Origin: Actinomycetota bacterium | GTDB lineage: Bacteria; Actinomycetota; Thermoleophilia; Gaiellales; Gaiellaceae | Assembly (NCBI GenBank): GCA_947507735.1 | Contig: CANNRA010000004.1 | Coordinates: 1 to 32,658, forward strand | DNA: 32,658 bases | Direction: 5' to 3' | Part shown: positions 1 to 8,576 of the stretch, piece by piece | How positions within the stretch are numbered: the stretch's first letter is position 1 | Layout of the letters: each line of letters begins with the position of its first letter | Program-made: the position numbers and the translations under genes | The notes under the pieces: generated by a model | What the model saw: only the letters and a program-made list of their open reading frames with translations | Databases searched by the model: none | What the model was told of the DNA's origin: nothing

Positions 1-825
1 CATCGCCTGCTCGCCGGTGCTGTCGAGGCCGCTCAGCGTGTCCTCGTCGGGGGCACGCGCGGCTGCCGCTGCCGGGATGATCGCGGTCTGCTCGGCGGCG
101 GTTGAGGCGGTGTCGGCGGCGACCGTCTCGAACAGGACACAGGTGATGTTGTCCTCGCCGCCCCCGGCGTTTGCGGCGGCGATCAGGGCACGGGTGGCAG
201 CCTGCAGGTCGTCGCGGCTGTGCAGGAGGATCGCGCGCAGCTGCTCGTTGCCGACCATCGTCGTCAGGCCGTCGGAGCACAGCAGGTAGAGGTCGCCCGG
301 CTCGGAGGTAACCTCGAAGGTGTCGACCTCGACGTTGAGGTCGGTGCCGAGCGCGCGCGTGATGACAGCACGCTGCGGGTGGCCCTCCGCCTCCTCGGGC
401 GAGATCTGGCCGATGCGCACCAGCTCGGCGACCAGCGAGTGGTCGGGCGTGAGCTGCTCGATCGCGCCGCCGCGCAGCCGGTAGGCGCGCGAGTCGCCCA
501 CGTGGCCAATCTGCAGGCGGCCGTCCTTGCGGGCCAGCACCGCCGTGACGGTGGTGCCCATGCCCGAGGCGGCCGCGTCGATGCGCGAGCGCTCGTGGAT
601 GCGCCGGTTGCCCTCGAGAATCGCCTCGACCAGGTCGATCGGGCCGCCGCGGTGCACCGCCTCCTCGAGCGCCGTCGCGGCGAGCCGCGAGGCGAGCTCG
701 CCGGCCAGGGCGCCGCCCATGCCGTCGCACACCGCGAACAGCGGCGGCTCGTGGACGAACGAGTCCTCGTTGCCGCGCCGGCGACGGCCGGCGTCGCTGA
801 GCGCTGCGCTACGGCCGACGCTCAC
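1..825 (-). CDS. pstP: PP2C-family Ser/Thr protein phosphatase (PstP-like), 3' end beyond window start
   Basis: Own translation of the minus strand from GTG at 825 (SVGRSAALSDAGRRRRGNEDSFVHEPPLFAVCDGMGGALAGE...IGHVGDSRAYRLRGG...LYLLCSDGLTTMV...NAGGGEDNITCVLFE). PP2C motifs DGMGG, GDSRAY, SDGLT and EDN are present. The start overlaps the FhaB stop (GTGA). Not in the ORF track in this frame because it runs off the window and starts with GTG. Confidence 0.93.
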   Translation of the reverse strand, partial: MSVGRSAALSDAGRRRRGNEDSFVHEPPLFAVCDGMGGALAGELASRLAATALEEAVHRGGPIDLVEAILEGNRRIHERSRIDAAASGMGTTVTAVLARKDGRLQIGHVGDSRAYRLRGGAIEQLTPDHSLVAELVRIGQISPEEAEGHPQRAVITRALGTDLNVEVDTFEVTSEPGDLYLLCSDGLTTMVGNEQLRAILLHSRDDLQAATRALIAAANAGGGEDNITCVLFETVAADTASTAAEQTAIIPAAAAARAPDEDTLSGLDSTGEQAM

Positions 826-1337
826 GGCTCGAACCTGAACTCCGTCTCGCCGACGCGCACCAGGTCGCCCGGCTCCAGACGTACGGCGCCGGTCAGCAGG
901 ATGCTGTTGACGAAGGTGCCGTTGGTCGAGCCGACGTCCTCGAGCCAGACGCCGTCGGGCCGCGGATCAAGGCGCGCGTGCAGGGTCGAGGCGAACTGGT
1001 CGCCGGGCAGCACGAGGTCGTTCTCGTTGGCGCGGCCGATCGTCATCGGCACGTTGCCGATCGAGCGCAGCGAGCCGGGCTCCAGCGTCGGGCTGTCCGA
1101 GACGACGAGCTTGCCGGCCGGCAGCAGCGTCGCGTTCGCCAGCAGGCGACGCGCCTCCAGCGGCGACAGGATCATGCTCTCCTGGCCGACCCCGCCATAG
1201 CCCGGCTTCGCCTCGCGCGTGGCCGCGCGCAGGATCCGCCAGATCACCAGATAGAGCAGGACGACGAAGGCGATCTTGAGAACGAGGAGGACGCTCTCGA
1301 CCGTCGCCGAGGCGACGAGCGACGGCGTGCCGATCAC
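822..1337 (-). CDS. fhaB: FHA-domain protein with N-terminal TM helix (FhaB-like)
   Basis: N-terminal TM helix, C-terminal FHA motifs (IGRANENDLVLPGDQFASTLHARLD...VWLEDVGSTNGTFVN). Starts at an ATGA overlap with fhaA. Confidence 0.9.
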   Translation of the reverse strand: MIGTPSLVASATVESVLLVLKIAFVVLLYLVIWRILRAATREAKPGYGGVGQESMILSPLEARRLLANATLLPAGKLVVSDSPTLEPGSLRSIGNVPMTIGRANENDLVLPGDQFASTLHARLDPRPDGVWLEDVGSTNGTFVNSILLTGAVRLEPGDLVRVGETEFRFEP

Positions 1338-2239
1338 CGTTCCGACCGCTCGAAGACGAGCACGGTCGAGCCGAGCTCGATCCGGTCGCCGTTCTCGAGC
1401 TTGGCGCGGGACACGCGCGTGCCGTTCACCGACGTGCCGTTGGTGGAGCCGAGGTCAACGAGCCAGTGCTCGCCGTCCTCGAGGCGCACCTCGGCGTGGC
1501 GGCGGGAGACGTTGAGGTCGGCGACAACGATGTCGCAGTCCTTGGCGCGGCCCATCGCAACTGCTGGCTTGTCCAGCGCATGGCGGCCGCTCTCGCCGAC
1601 GAGCGCTGCGCCACCCTCGTGCGCGGGCGCTGCCGCGGGCTCGGGGGCCGGCGCGGGCGGCGTGTAGAGCATCGTGTCGCTCGACGGCGCGGCGGCAGGG
1701 ACGAGCGGCACGACGAGCGGCACGACAGGCGGCACGACGAGCGGCGGCGCTGCGACCTCGGCCGGTGCAAAGCCGCCGAAGACGTCGCTCTCGCTGCTCT
1801 CCAGCTCCGGGATCGGCGGCGGCAGCACGGGCTCGGCGCCGCGGCGTGGGCGCTCGGCGGTCCGCGAGGACTGCACCATGCGGGTTGCGATCCCGAAGTG
1901 GCCGAGCGGCAGGTCCTTGTCGGTGTCGATCGTCACGGTGGGCGGCGAGAGCAGCACGTAGCCCTCGCGGCGCGCGTGCTCGGCCAGGAAGTCCTGGAGC
2001 TCCAGCACCAGCGAGTCCTCGTAGTCGGCGAACTGGGTGCGATCGCCACTGCTCAGGAAGAGGGTGAACTCGTTTGGCGCGTACGTCCGCGAGACCGAGG
2101 CCATGCGATGGTCGTCCATCTCCTTCGTCAGCTTGCGCGCCAGTTCAACCGGCTGGACATGCGTTCTGAAGGCGCGACCAAAAAGCCCCTCGAAGAGGCC
2201 CTCGATCTTCTGTTCAATAGTCCGAAGGACGCTCATCAC
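1334..2239 (-). CDS. fhaA: DUF3662 + FHA domain protein (FhaA-like)
   Basis: N-terminus MSVLRTIEQKIEGLFEGLFGRAF typical of FhaA, Pro/Val/Ala linker, C-terminal FHA (MGRAKDCDIVVADLNVSRRHAEVR...DLGSTNGTSVNG). Start GTG 2239 or ATG 2236. Confidence 0.9.
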   Translation of the reverse strand: MMSVLRTIEQKIEGLFEGLFGRAFRTHVQPVELARKLTKEMDDHRMASVSRTYAPNEFTLFLSSGDRTQFADYEDSLVLELQDFLAEHARREGYVLLSPPTVTIDTDKDLPLGHFGIATRMVQSSRTAERPRRGAEPVLPPPIPELESSESDVFGGFAPAEVAAPPLVVPPVVPLVVPLVPAAAPSSDTMLYTPPAPAPEPAAAPAHEGGAALVGESGRHALDKPAVAMGRAKDCDIVVADLNVSRRHAEVRLEDGEHWLVDLGSTNGTSVNGTRVSRAKLENGDRIELGSTVLVFERSER

Positions 2240-2256
2240 CAGCTTCTACAGGGCAT

Positions 2257-4098
2257 TCACGAGTGTAGCTGGGGGTTTCGGCGCGGTGCCGCTGCGCGCT
2301 CGCGGAGCCTGCGCCAGGGAACGAGCGGCCCGGCAATCGTGGCGCTGACGAGGAAGGCGGAGGCGACGAGCGGCAGCGATGCGGTGCCCCGTACGGGAGC
2401 CACGGTCAGACCGGCGAGCACGAGGCCGAATCCGGTGAGCCACCGGCCGCTGCGCCCGCGCAGGAAGGGTAGGGCCGCAGCGGCCGCGGCCAGCACGACG
2501 GCCTCGGCAGCGATCGCGGGCCGGTGCTCCAGCACCTGCGCCAGCGCGCGCAGCACGGTTAGCGGCTGCAGGACGTTGTTGATGCCGAGCCCGGCGAGCG
2601 GTGCGACGCCGAACGGCAACGCGTTCCCCACCAGGCCGCAGGCGAGCACGCCCCCGAGCACGAGCGTCACGGCGAGCGCGATCCGGCGTGGCAGCGAGCG
2701 AACATGCAGCACTGCGAGCGGCACCAGGCCGAGCAGCGAGACCGCGCCAAGCACGGGCGCCAGCGCGATCAGCAGGCCCTCGGCGGGGCGGCGACGGAAG
2801 GCGAACAGCCACACGGCGGCGAACGCGGCCCAGGCAGCACCTGCACCGAAGGCGATGTTGCCGAGCGGCAGGATCGGCACGGCGAGCGCGAAGGCGAAGG
2901 CCCAGCCCGGCAGCGTCAGGCCGAGGACGGCGGCGACAAGCGCTGCGAGTGGCGCCCCGCCCGTCGGGAAGAAGGGGATCGTGGCGGCGGCCCAGCCGGC
3001 GAGCAGCGCTGCCAGCCCGGCGATCGCTAGCCGCTCGTTGGCGGGGCGCGCGAGCGTCGGGGCCGAGAGGCGAGGGGTGGCGATGACGCGGCGCGGGGCC
3101 TTGCTGCGCGGGCGCTGCGGCCGGTCGCCGCCGGAGCCGTTCCCGTCGTCGTTGCCGCCACCGCCACCGCCACCGCCAGTGCCACGGCGGCGCTTCGGCT
3201 GCTCCTTGCGACGCGGCCGGTCGGGGCGCTCACGGGTGCGCTCCGGCTTGCGGGAGCGGTTGCTCGTGGTGTGGCGTGGCGCAGCGCGCAGGGCGGCGGC
3301 GAGCGCCTCGGCGGAGGGGCGGTCGGCCGGATCGAGCGAGAGGGCGCTATCGACGAGCGAGAGCAGTTGCTTCGGCAGGTCGGGACGCTGGCCGCCGAGC
3401 GGCTCGGCGCCGATGCGAATGCCGCGCGCGGTGTCGAGCAGCGAGCCCTTCCAGAACGGGTGCTGGCCGGCGAGCGCCTCCCAGAGCAGGACGCCGATCG
3501 CCCAGATGTCGGCGGGCGGGCCGCCCTTGTGGCCGCGTAGCCGCTCCGGCGAGATGTACGCGAGCGTGCCGGGGACGTCGCCGTGGGCGGTGAGCGTCTC
3601 CTCCTCGGCCACCAGCGCGAGGCCGAAGTCGAGCAGCTTCGCGTGGATGCCGCCATGGCCCTCGGCGAGCATGATGTTCGACGGCTTGACGTCGCGGTGG
3701 ACGATGCCGGAGCCGTGGGCGTGCGCCAGCGCGTCGAGGATCTGGGCCGCGGCCTCGATTGCCTCGCCGTCGCGCAGTTGGCCGTTACGGATCGCGTCGC
3801 GCAGCGTGCCGCCGGCGATGTACTCGTAGGCGATGTAGACGTGCCCCGGGTCGCGCCCCAGGGCGTAGGCGCGCAGCACGTGGGGGTGGCGCAACTGTGC
3901 GGCGGCGCGTGCTTCGCGCTCGGCCCGCTCGCCTGCCCGTCCCTCGCGGGCGACGATCTTGAGCGCCACCTCGCGGCCGGTCGGTTCGTGCACCGCGAGC
4001 CACACCGATCCCGAGCCGCCAGAGCCGAGCGGGCGCAGGGGCCGATAGGCGCCGAGGACGAGGTTGGTGGTCGGAAGTGCTTCTGCTGCTGCGCCCAT
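2257..4098 (-). CDS. Ser/Thr protein kinase with Arg/Gly-rich linker and polytopic C-terminal membrane domain
   Basis: Kinase motifs LGSGGSGSVW, VALKIV, HRDVKPSN, DFGLAL, SPERL, DIWAIGVLLWE; basic/poly-Gly linker; then several hydrophobic segments. Confidence 0.93.
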   Translation of the reverse strand: MGAAAEALPTTNLVLGAYRPLRPLGSGGSGSVWLAVHEPTGREVALKIVAREGRAGERAEREARAAAQLRHPHVLRAYALGRDPGHVYIAYEYIAGGTLRDAIRNGQLRDGEAIEAAAQILDALAHAHGSGIVHRDVKPSNIMLAEGHGGIHAKLLDFGLALVAEEETLTAHGDVPGTLAYISPERLRGHKGGPPADIWAIGVLLWEALAGQHPFWKGSLLDTARGIRIGAEPLGGQRPDLPKQLLSLVDSALSLDPADRPSAEALAAALRAAPRHTTSNRSRKPERTRERPDRPRRKEQPKRRRGTGGGGGGGGNDDGNGSGGDRPQRPRSKAPRRVIATPRLSAPTLARPANERLAIAGLAALLAGWAAATIPFFPTGGAPLAALVAAVLGLTLPGWAFAFALAVPILPLGNIAFGAGAAWAAFAAVWLFAFRRRPAEGLLIALAPVLGAVSLLGLVPLAVLHVRSLPRRIALAVTLVLGGVLACGLVGNALPFGVAPLAGLGINNVLQPLTVLRALAQVLEHRPAIAAEAVVLAAAAAALPFLRGRSGRWLTGFGLVLAGLTVAPVRGTASLPLVASAFLVSATIAGPLVPWRRLRERAAAPRRNPQLHS

Positions 4099-4181
4099 CT
4101 GAGTGGAAGGTTTGGACGACGGGGGGGAAACTCCTTTCGCCGTGTTGAAACGCGGTAGACTGGGCCAGGCTTCCAGCCCTT

Positions 4182-5330
4182 ATGAATCGCGACGACGACG
4201 ACGACATCGAGTTCGACTTCTTCGCGGAGCCCGAAACCCGCGAGGCCCAGCCGAGCGAGCGAGGCTTCCGTGGCGGTCAGGCACCCCGCGAGGGCGGGCC
4301 GCGCCGCCCGTCCGCTCCATCGACGCCGCTGCTGCGCCTGCTCGGCCTGATCGGCTTCGCGATCCTGATCGTCGTGCTGCTCATCCTCTGGGTGTCCAGC
4401 TGCGGCGGCACGAGCAAGACGTCGGTGTACCGCAGCTACATGGCGAAGGTCGGCGTCGTCGGCACGGCCTCGGCGAAGGTTGGCAACCAGCTGATGGCAG
4501 CGCTCAACACTGCTGGCATCAAGTCCAGCGATCTCGACCCGAAGGTGCACAACCTCGCGCAGCAGGAGCAGCAGCGCCTGGCGACCGTGGAGCTCGTCAA
4601 GCCCCCCAAGGAGCTCATCGAGGAGCACGCGATGCTGCTCGAGGCCTTGCAGCTGCGCGTTGCCGGCCTCCAGGGGATCGCCACCGTCTTCCACGGCAAC
4701 CCGGTTGCGAAGGATCGCACCGCCACGGCCAACAGCCTCGCGGTCGCGTCGCAGCGTCTTGTCGCCGCCGACGTCGTATGGGCCGATCTCTTCAAGGCCG
4801 CCGCCGACACCGAACTGCAGCGCCAGGCGATCGTCGGCGTCACGGTGCCGCAGTCGAACCTGCTGGCCGGCAACGATCTCGGCAGCTCGCGCACGTGGGT
4901 GCCGGTGCTGCAGCGCATCCAGGGTGCCTCGACCGGCGGCTCCACCGCCACCGCGGCAGGCCTGCACGGGATGGGCCTCGTCGCGGTCAAGGTGCTCCCG
5001 TCCGGCACGCTGCTCGCGCCCGGCACCGAGACGACGATCGTCGCCAAGACTGATCTCGGCTTCGAGGTCACGGTCCTGGACACGGGTGAGAGCCAGGAGG
5101 TGCAGGTCAACGTGACCCTCACCATCCTCCAGTCGCCGACGCCGATCGTGAAGAAGGCTGTCATCGACCAGATCAACCCGGGCGAGCAGAAGACGATCAC
5201 CTTCTCCGATCTCGGGCCGGTCCAGTTTGCCACCAAGACCTCCGTGAAGGTCGATGTCCAGCCGGTGCCCGGCGAGCAGTCGACGGCGAACAACTCGGCC
5301 GAGTTCCCGGTCATCTTCTCGCTCGGCTAG
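4182..5330 (+). CDS. Hypothetical single-pass membrane protein with acidic N-terminus and extracytoplasmic beta-rich C-terminus (possibly CARDB-like)
   Basis: MNRDDDDDIEFDFFAEPE..., TM helix LLRLLGLIGFAILIVVLLILWVSSC, C-terminus TTIVAKTDLGFEVTVLDTGESQEVQVNVTLTI...NPGEQKTITFSDLGPVQFATKTSVKVDVQPVPGEQSTANNSAEFPVIFSLG. Confidence 0.8.
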   Translation: MNRDDDDDIEFDFFAEPETREAQPSERGFRGGQAPREGGPRRPSAPSTPLLRLLGLIGFAILIVVLLILWVSSCGGTSKTSVYRSYMAKVGVVGTASAKVGNQLMAALNTAGIKSSDLDPKVHNLAQQEQQRLATVELVKPPKELIEEHAMLLEALQLRVAGLQGIATVFHGNPVAKDRTATANSLAVASQRLVAADVVWADLFKAAADTELQRQAIVGVTVPQSNLLAGNDLGSSRTWVPVLQRIQGASTGGSTATAAGLHGMGLVAVKVLPSGTLLAPGTETTIVAKTDLGFEVTVLDTGESQEVQVNVTLTILQSPTPIVKKAVIDQINPGEQKTITFSDLGPVQFATKTSVKVDVQPVPGEQSTANNSAEFPVIFSLG

Positions 5331-5334
5331 GCCT

Positions 5335-5823
5335 GTGCTGGCCTTCCTCTCGTCGGGTGTCGCGGCCTGGGTCGCGGTGAGTGCTGCGGTCGCTGCTGGC
5401 GTATCGCTGGTGCTGGCTGCCTGGTTCGCCACCCGGATCCGCTCGATCCGCGCTGGCCAGAAGGTGCTGCTCGGCGGCGGCAAGGGCGACCTGATCGACT
5501 TCGCCGTGTCGCTGCAGGCGCGCATCGACGACCTGCATCGTGCCGTGGACGAGGTCGCGGCCGGCCTCTCGCGCGTCGACCGCCGTGTGGACGGCTCGCT
5601 GTCGAACGTGGCCGTGCTGCGCTACGACGCCTACGAGGACACGGGCGGCCAGCTCTCCGCGTCGGTGGCACTGCTCGACGGCGCGCGCACCGGCCTCGTG
5701 CTGACGGCGATCCAGGGCCGCGACCACGCGCGCATCTACGTCAAGAAGCTGGATCACGGCCGTGCCACGATCGCGCTCTCCCCCGAGGAGATCGAGGCGG
5801 TCGAGCGCGCAATGACGCCGTAA
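5335..5823 (+). CDS. DUF4446 family protein
   Basis: N-terminal TM, then QARIDDLHRAVDEVAAGLSRVDRRVDGSLSNVAVLRYDAYEDTGGQLSASVALLDGARTGLVLTAIQGRDHARIYVKKL. GTG start at 5335, just after the upstream stop. Confidence 0.85.
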   Translation: MLAFLSSGVAAWVAVSAAVAAGVSLVLAAWFATRIRSIRAGQKVLLGGGKGDLIDFAVSLQARIDDLHRAVDEVAAGLSRVDRRVDGSLSNVAVLRYDAYEDTGGQLSASVALLDGARTGLVLTAIQGRDHARIYVKKLDHGRATIALSPEEIEAVERAMTP

Positions 5824-5894
5824 CCCCACCTTCACCGTTGCTGCACCGGGGCGTGACGCTGCTGCACCCGCCCCGCCCGTTACACTCGCGATTC

Positions 5895-6431
5895 GTGGAC
5901 CATGTGCTCGTCCTCAACGCGAGCTTCGAGCCACTCAACGTGTGCTCGGTTCGGCGTGCGCACGTTCTCTTGCACAAGCGCAAGGCTGAGCTGCTGGAGA
6001 CGCTCGAACGTCCGCTTCGCTCGGCGGCCGGCTCGCACCCGTGGCCGCTCGTGATCCGGCTGCTCGACTACGTGCGGGTGCCGCGCTCCTCCTCGCGCAA
6101 GATCTCGCGGCGGGCGCTGTTCGCCCGCGACGGCTGGCGCTGCGTCTACTGCGGGACGGCGGCGGGCCGGATGACGCTCGACCACGTGGTGCCGCGCAGC
6201 AAGGGTGGCCGGTCGGAGTGGGACAACGTCGTCACGGCGTGTGCCCCGTGCAACCTGCGCAAGGGCGACCGGCCGCTGGAGACGACCGGAATGACGATGC
6301 GCATCCCGCCGCGGCCACCGCAGCCTGTGCTGTTCATCCGCCTGGCGGCGCCGACGGTGCCGCAGAGCTGGAAGCCGTACCTCGGCGAGGGCGCGCTCGG
6401 TGCGCTCGCCGCCCAGGTCGCTGCGGCTTGA
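5895..6431 (+). CDS. HNH endonuclease
   Basis: VDHVLVLNASFEPLNVCSVRRAHVLLHKRKAE...FARDGWRCVYCGTAAGRMTLDHVVPRSKGGRSEWDNVVTACAPCNLRKGDR. HNH core with two CxxC knuckles; GTG start preferred over the ORF-track start at 5838. Confidence 0.92.
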   Translation: MDHVLVLNASFEPLNVCSVRRAHVLLHKRKAELLETLERPLRSAAGSHPWPLVIRLLDYVRVPRSSSRKISRRALFARDGWRCVYCGTAAGRMTLDHVVPRSKGGRSEWDNVVTACAPCNLRKGDRPLETTGMTMRIPPRPPQPVLFIRLAAPTVPQSWKPYLGEGALGALAAQVAAA

Positions 6432-6484
6432 TCCCAGCCCGCCTGGTGGCGTAGGGTCGTTCCACTCGGCAGGAGGGGGACAGG

Positions 6485-7639
6485 GTGGGCGCACAGCTGC
6501 GTGAGAAGGCCGCGATCGTCGGCATCGGCGAGACGGAGTACTCCAAGGAGTCGGGCCGCACGGAGCTCGCGCTCGCGTGCGAGGCGATCCGCAAGGCCGC
6601 CGACGACGCCGGCATCTCGGTGGGCGAGATCGACGGGCTCGTCCGCTACGACATGGATCCGGTGGACGAGGTGGCGCTGACCTCGTCGGCGGGCCTGCGC
6701 AACCTGCGCTGGATGAGCCACACCGGCTACGGCGGCACCGGCGGCAACGCGGTGATCGTCCACGCTGCTGCCGCGATCGCCGCGGGGCTCGCGACGACGG
6801 TGGTCTGCTACCGCTCGCTCAACGAGCGCTCCGGTGCCCGCTACGGCCAGGGATCGACCTGGATGAGCGAGAAGGTGGGCGGCTTCGAGCAGATGCAGAT
6901 GCCCTGGGGCCTGCTGACGCCGGCGCAGGCGTTCGGCATGTTCGCGCGCCGCCACATGATCGAGTACGGCTGGACGAGCGAGCAGTTCGGCGCGGTCGCC
7001 GTGGCGCTGCGCACGCACGGGTCGATGAACCCGCGCGCGATGATGCGCAAGCCGATCACCGTCGCCGACCACCAGGCGTCACGCATGATCGCCGACCCGC
7101 TGCACCTGCTGGACTGCTGCATCGAGAGCGACGGCGGCTGCGCCGTGATCGTCACCACGGCCGAGCGTGCCCGCTCGCTGCGCAAGCCGCCTGCCTGGAT
7201 CATGGGTGCCGCGCAGGGTTCAGGGACGCGCGCCCGCGGCATCATCTTCCGCGACGACCTCGCCACCACCGAGGCGCACTTCACCGCGAAGGACGTCTAC
7301 GCCTCGGCCGGGGTCGGCCCGGCTGACATCGACGCGGTGATGATCTACGACCACTTCACGCCGTTCATCCCGATGGCCCTGGAGGCATACGGTTTCTGCG
7401 GCCGCGGCGAGGGCGGCCCCTTCGTCGAGGATGGCCGCATCCACTTCGACGGCGAGCTGCCGGTGAACACGCACGGCGGCAACCACTCGGAGGCGTACAT
7501 CCACGGTCTGCCGCACATCATCGAGGCGACCCGCCAGCTGCGCGGTGAATCCAGCGCCCAGGTGCCGGGCTGCGAGGTCGTGCTGTCGTGCAGCGCGGTC
7601 GCCCAGCTCTCTGCCGCCGTGATCCTGAGGAAGGACTGA
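6485..7639 (+). CDS. Thiolase-superfamily protein (lipid-transfer protein/SCP-x type, Ltp2-like)
   Basis: AAIVGIGETEYSKESGRTELALACEAIRKAADDAGI...NTHGGNHSEAYIHGLPHIIEATRQLRGE. GTG start preceded by an SD-like aggaggggg. Confidence 0.88.
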   Translation: MGAQLREKAAIVGIGETEYSKESGRTELALACEAIRKAADDAGISVGEIDGLVRYDMDPVDEVALTSSAGLRNLRWMSHTGYGGTGGNAVIVHAAAAIAAGLATTVVCYRSLNERSGARYGQGSTWMSEKVGGFEQMQMPWGLLTPAQAFGMFARRHMIEYGWTSEQFGAVAVALRTHGSMNPRAMMRKPITVADHQASRMIADPLHLLDCCIESDGGCAVIVTTAERARSLRKPPAWIMGAAQGSGTRARGIIFRDDLATTEAHFTAKDVYASAGVGPADIDAVMIYDHFTPFIPMALEAYGFCGRGEGGPFVEDGRIHFDGELPVNTHGGNHSEAYIHGLPHIIEATRQLRGESSAQVPGCEVVLSCSAVAQLSAAVILRKD

Positions 7640-7642
7640 CCC

Positions 7643-8065
7643 GTGCTGCGAGGCATGCCGCTCCCCCGTCCCGACCACGACACGCAGCCGTTCTGGGACG
7701 CCGCGCAGGAGGGCCGCTACGTCGTGCCCCGCTGCGCCGCCTGCGGTGTCGGCCACTGGCCGCCCGGCCCGATGTGCCCACACTGCTTCGGCGACGAGAT
7801 CGCCTGGGGCGACGCGCCGACGCGCGGCAGCGTCTACTCGTGGGTGGTGGCGACGCACCCGGTGGCCGAGGTGCTGGTCGACCAGGTGCCGTACGCGATC
7901 GCGCTGATCGACCTCGAGCCGGGGGTGCGCGTCGTCGGCAACGTCGTCGGTTGCGACCCGTCGGCGATCCAGGCCGGCATGGCGGTCGAGGTGTTCTTCG
8001 AGGAGCGCGAGGAGGGCGTCCGCGTTCCGAACTTCCGTATCCCTTCCGGCAATCTGGAGGCTTGA
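7643..8065 (+). CDS. Zn-ribbon OB-fold protein (DUF35 family)
   Basis: CAACGVGHWPPGPMCPHCFGDEIAW rubredoxin-like Zn ribbon followed by an OB-fold; adjacent to the thiolase. Confidence 0.9.
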   Translation: MLRGMPLPRPDHDTQPFWDAAQEGRYVVPRCAACGVGHWPPGPMCPHCFGDEIAWGDAPTRGSVYSWVVATHPVAEVLVDQVPYAIALIDLEPGVRVVGNVVGCDPSAIQAGMAVEVFFEEREEGVRVPNFRIPSGNLEA

Positions 8066-8068
8066 CTC

Positions 8069-8536
8069 GTGTCGTCCAACGTTCTCAATGCGTACTACGA
8101 CGAGCTCGCGGTCGGTGACCGCTTCCACACGCGCGCGCGCACGATCACCGAGGCCGACCTCGTCTTCTTCTCGGGCTGGTCGGGCGACTACTCGGCCCTC
8201 CACACCGACGAGGTGTACGCCAAGGCGGGGCCGTTCGGCAAGCGCATCGCGCACGGCTGCCTCACGCTCAGCGTCGCCACCGGCCTCGAGTTTGCGCTGA
8301 TGTCGGGCGACGGTCCGGAGGACGCGATCGTCGCGTTCTACGGCATGGATCGCGTGCGCTTCGTCAAGCCGGTCTTCATCGGCGACACGCTGCACGTCGA
8401 GGGCGAGGTGCTTGCCCTCGACCCGAAGGAGGAGGGTGGTCGCGGCGTCGTCACGATCCGCGAGGAGATCAAGAACCAGGACGGCGTCACCTGCGCCGTG
8501 CTCGACAAGCGGACGCTCCGCATCGTCAAGCCGTAA
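8069..8536 (+). CDS. MaoC-family hot-dog dehydratase/hydratase
   Basis: TITEADLVFFSGWSGDYSALHTDEVYAKAGPFGKRIAHGCLTLS...; hydratase-2 type D-x4-H motif. Confidence 0.92.
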   Translation: MSSNVLNAYYDELAVGDRFHTRARTITEADLVFFSGWSGDYSALHTDEVYAKAGPFGKRIAHGCLTLSVATGLEFALMSGDGPEDAIVAFYGMDRVRFVKPVFIGDTLHVEGEVLALDPKEEGGRGVVTIREEIKNQDGVTCAVLDKRTLRIVKP

Positions 8537-8576
8537 GGGCGTAGTCACCGGCACGGGCGCCGGTACGCTCTTGCCC

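Noticed and set aside
3160-3185. (ccgcca)n repeat as possible CRISPR or regulatory repeat
   Set aside because: Simple codon repeat for poly-Gly in the kinase linker; no spacers.
1466-3829. 787-aa plus ORF
   Set aside because: Antisense to fhaA and the kinase, both of which have clear domain motifs.
3027-5525. 832-aa minus ORF
   Set aside because: Out of frame with the real kinase and antisense to the 4182 gene; Arg/Ser/Pro-rich noise.
5895-6431. HNH gene as homing endonuclease or defence nuclease
   Set aside because: It is a widespread stand-alone housekeeping-type HNH protein in actinobacteria; no intron, intein or defence partner is visible.
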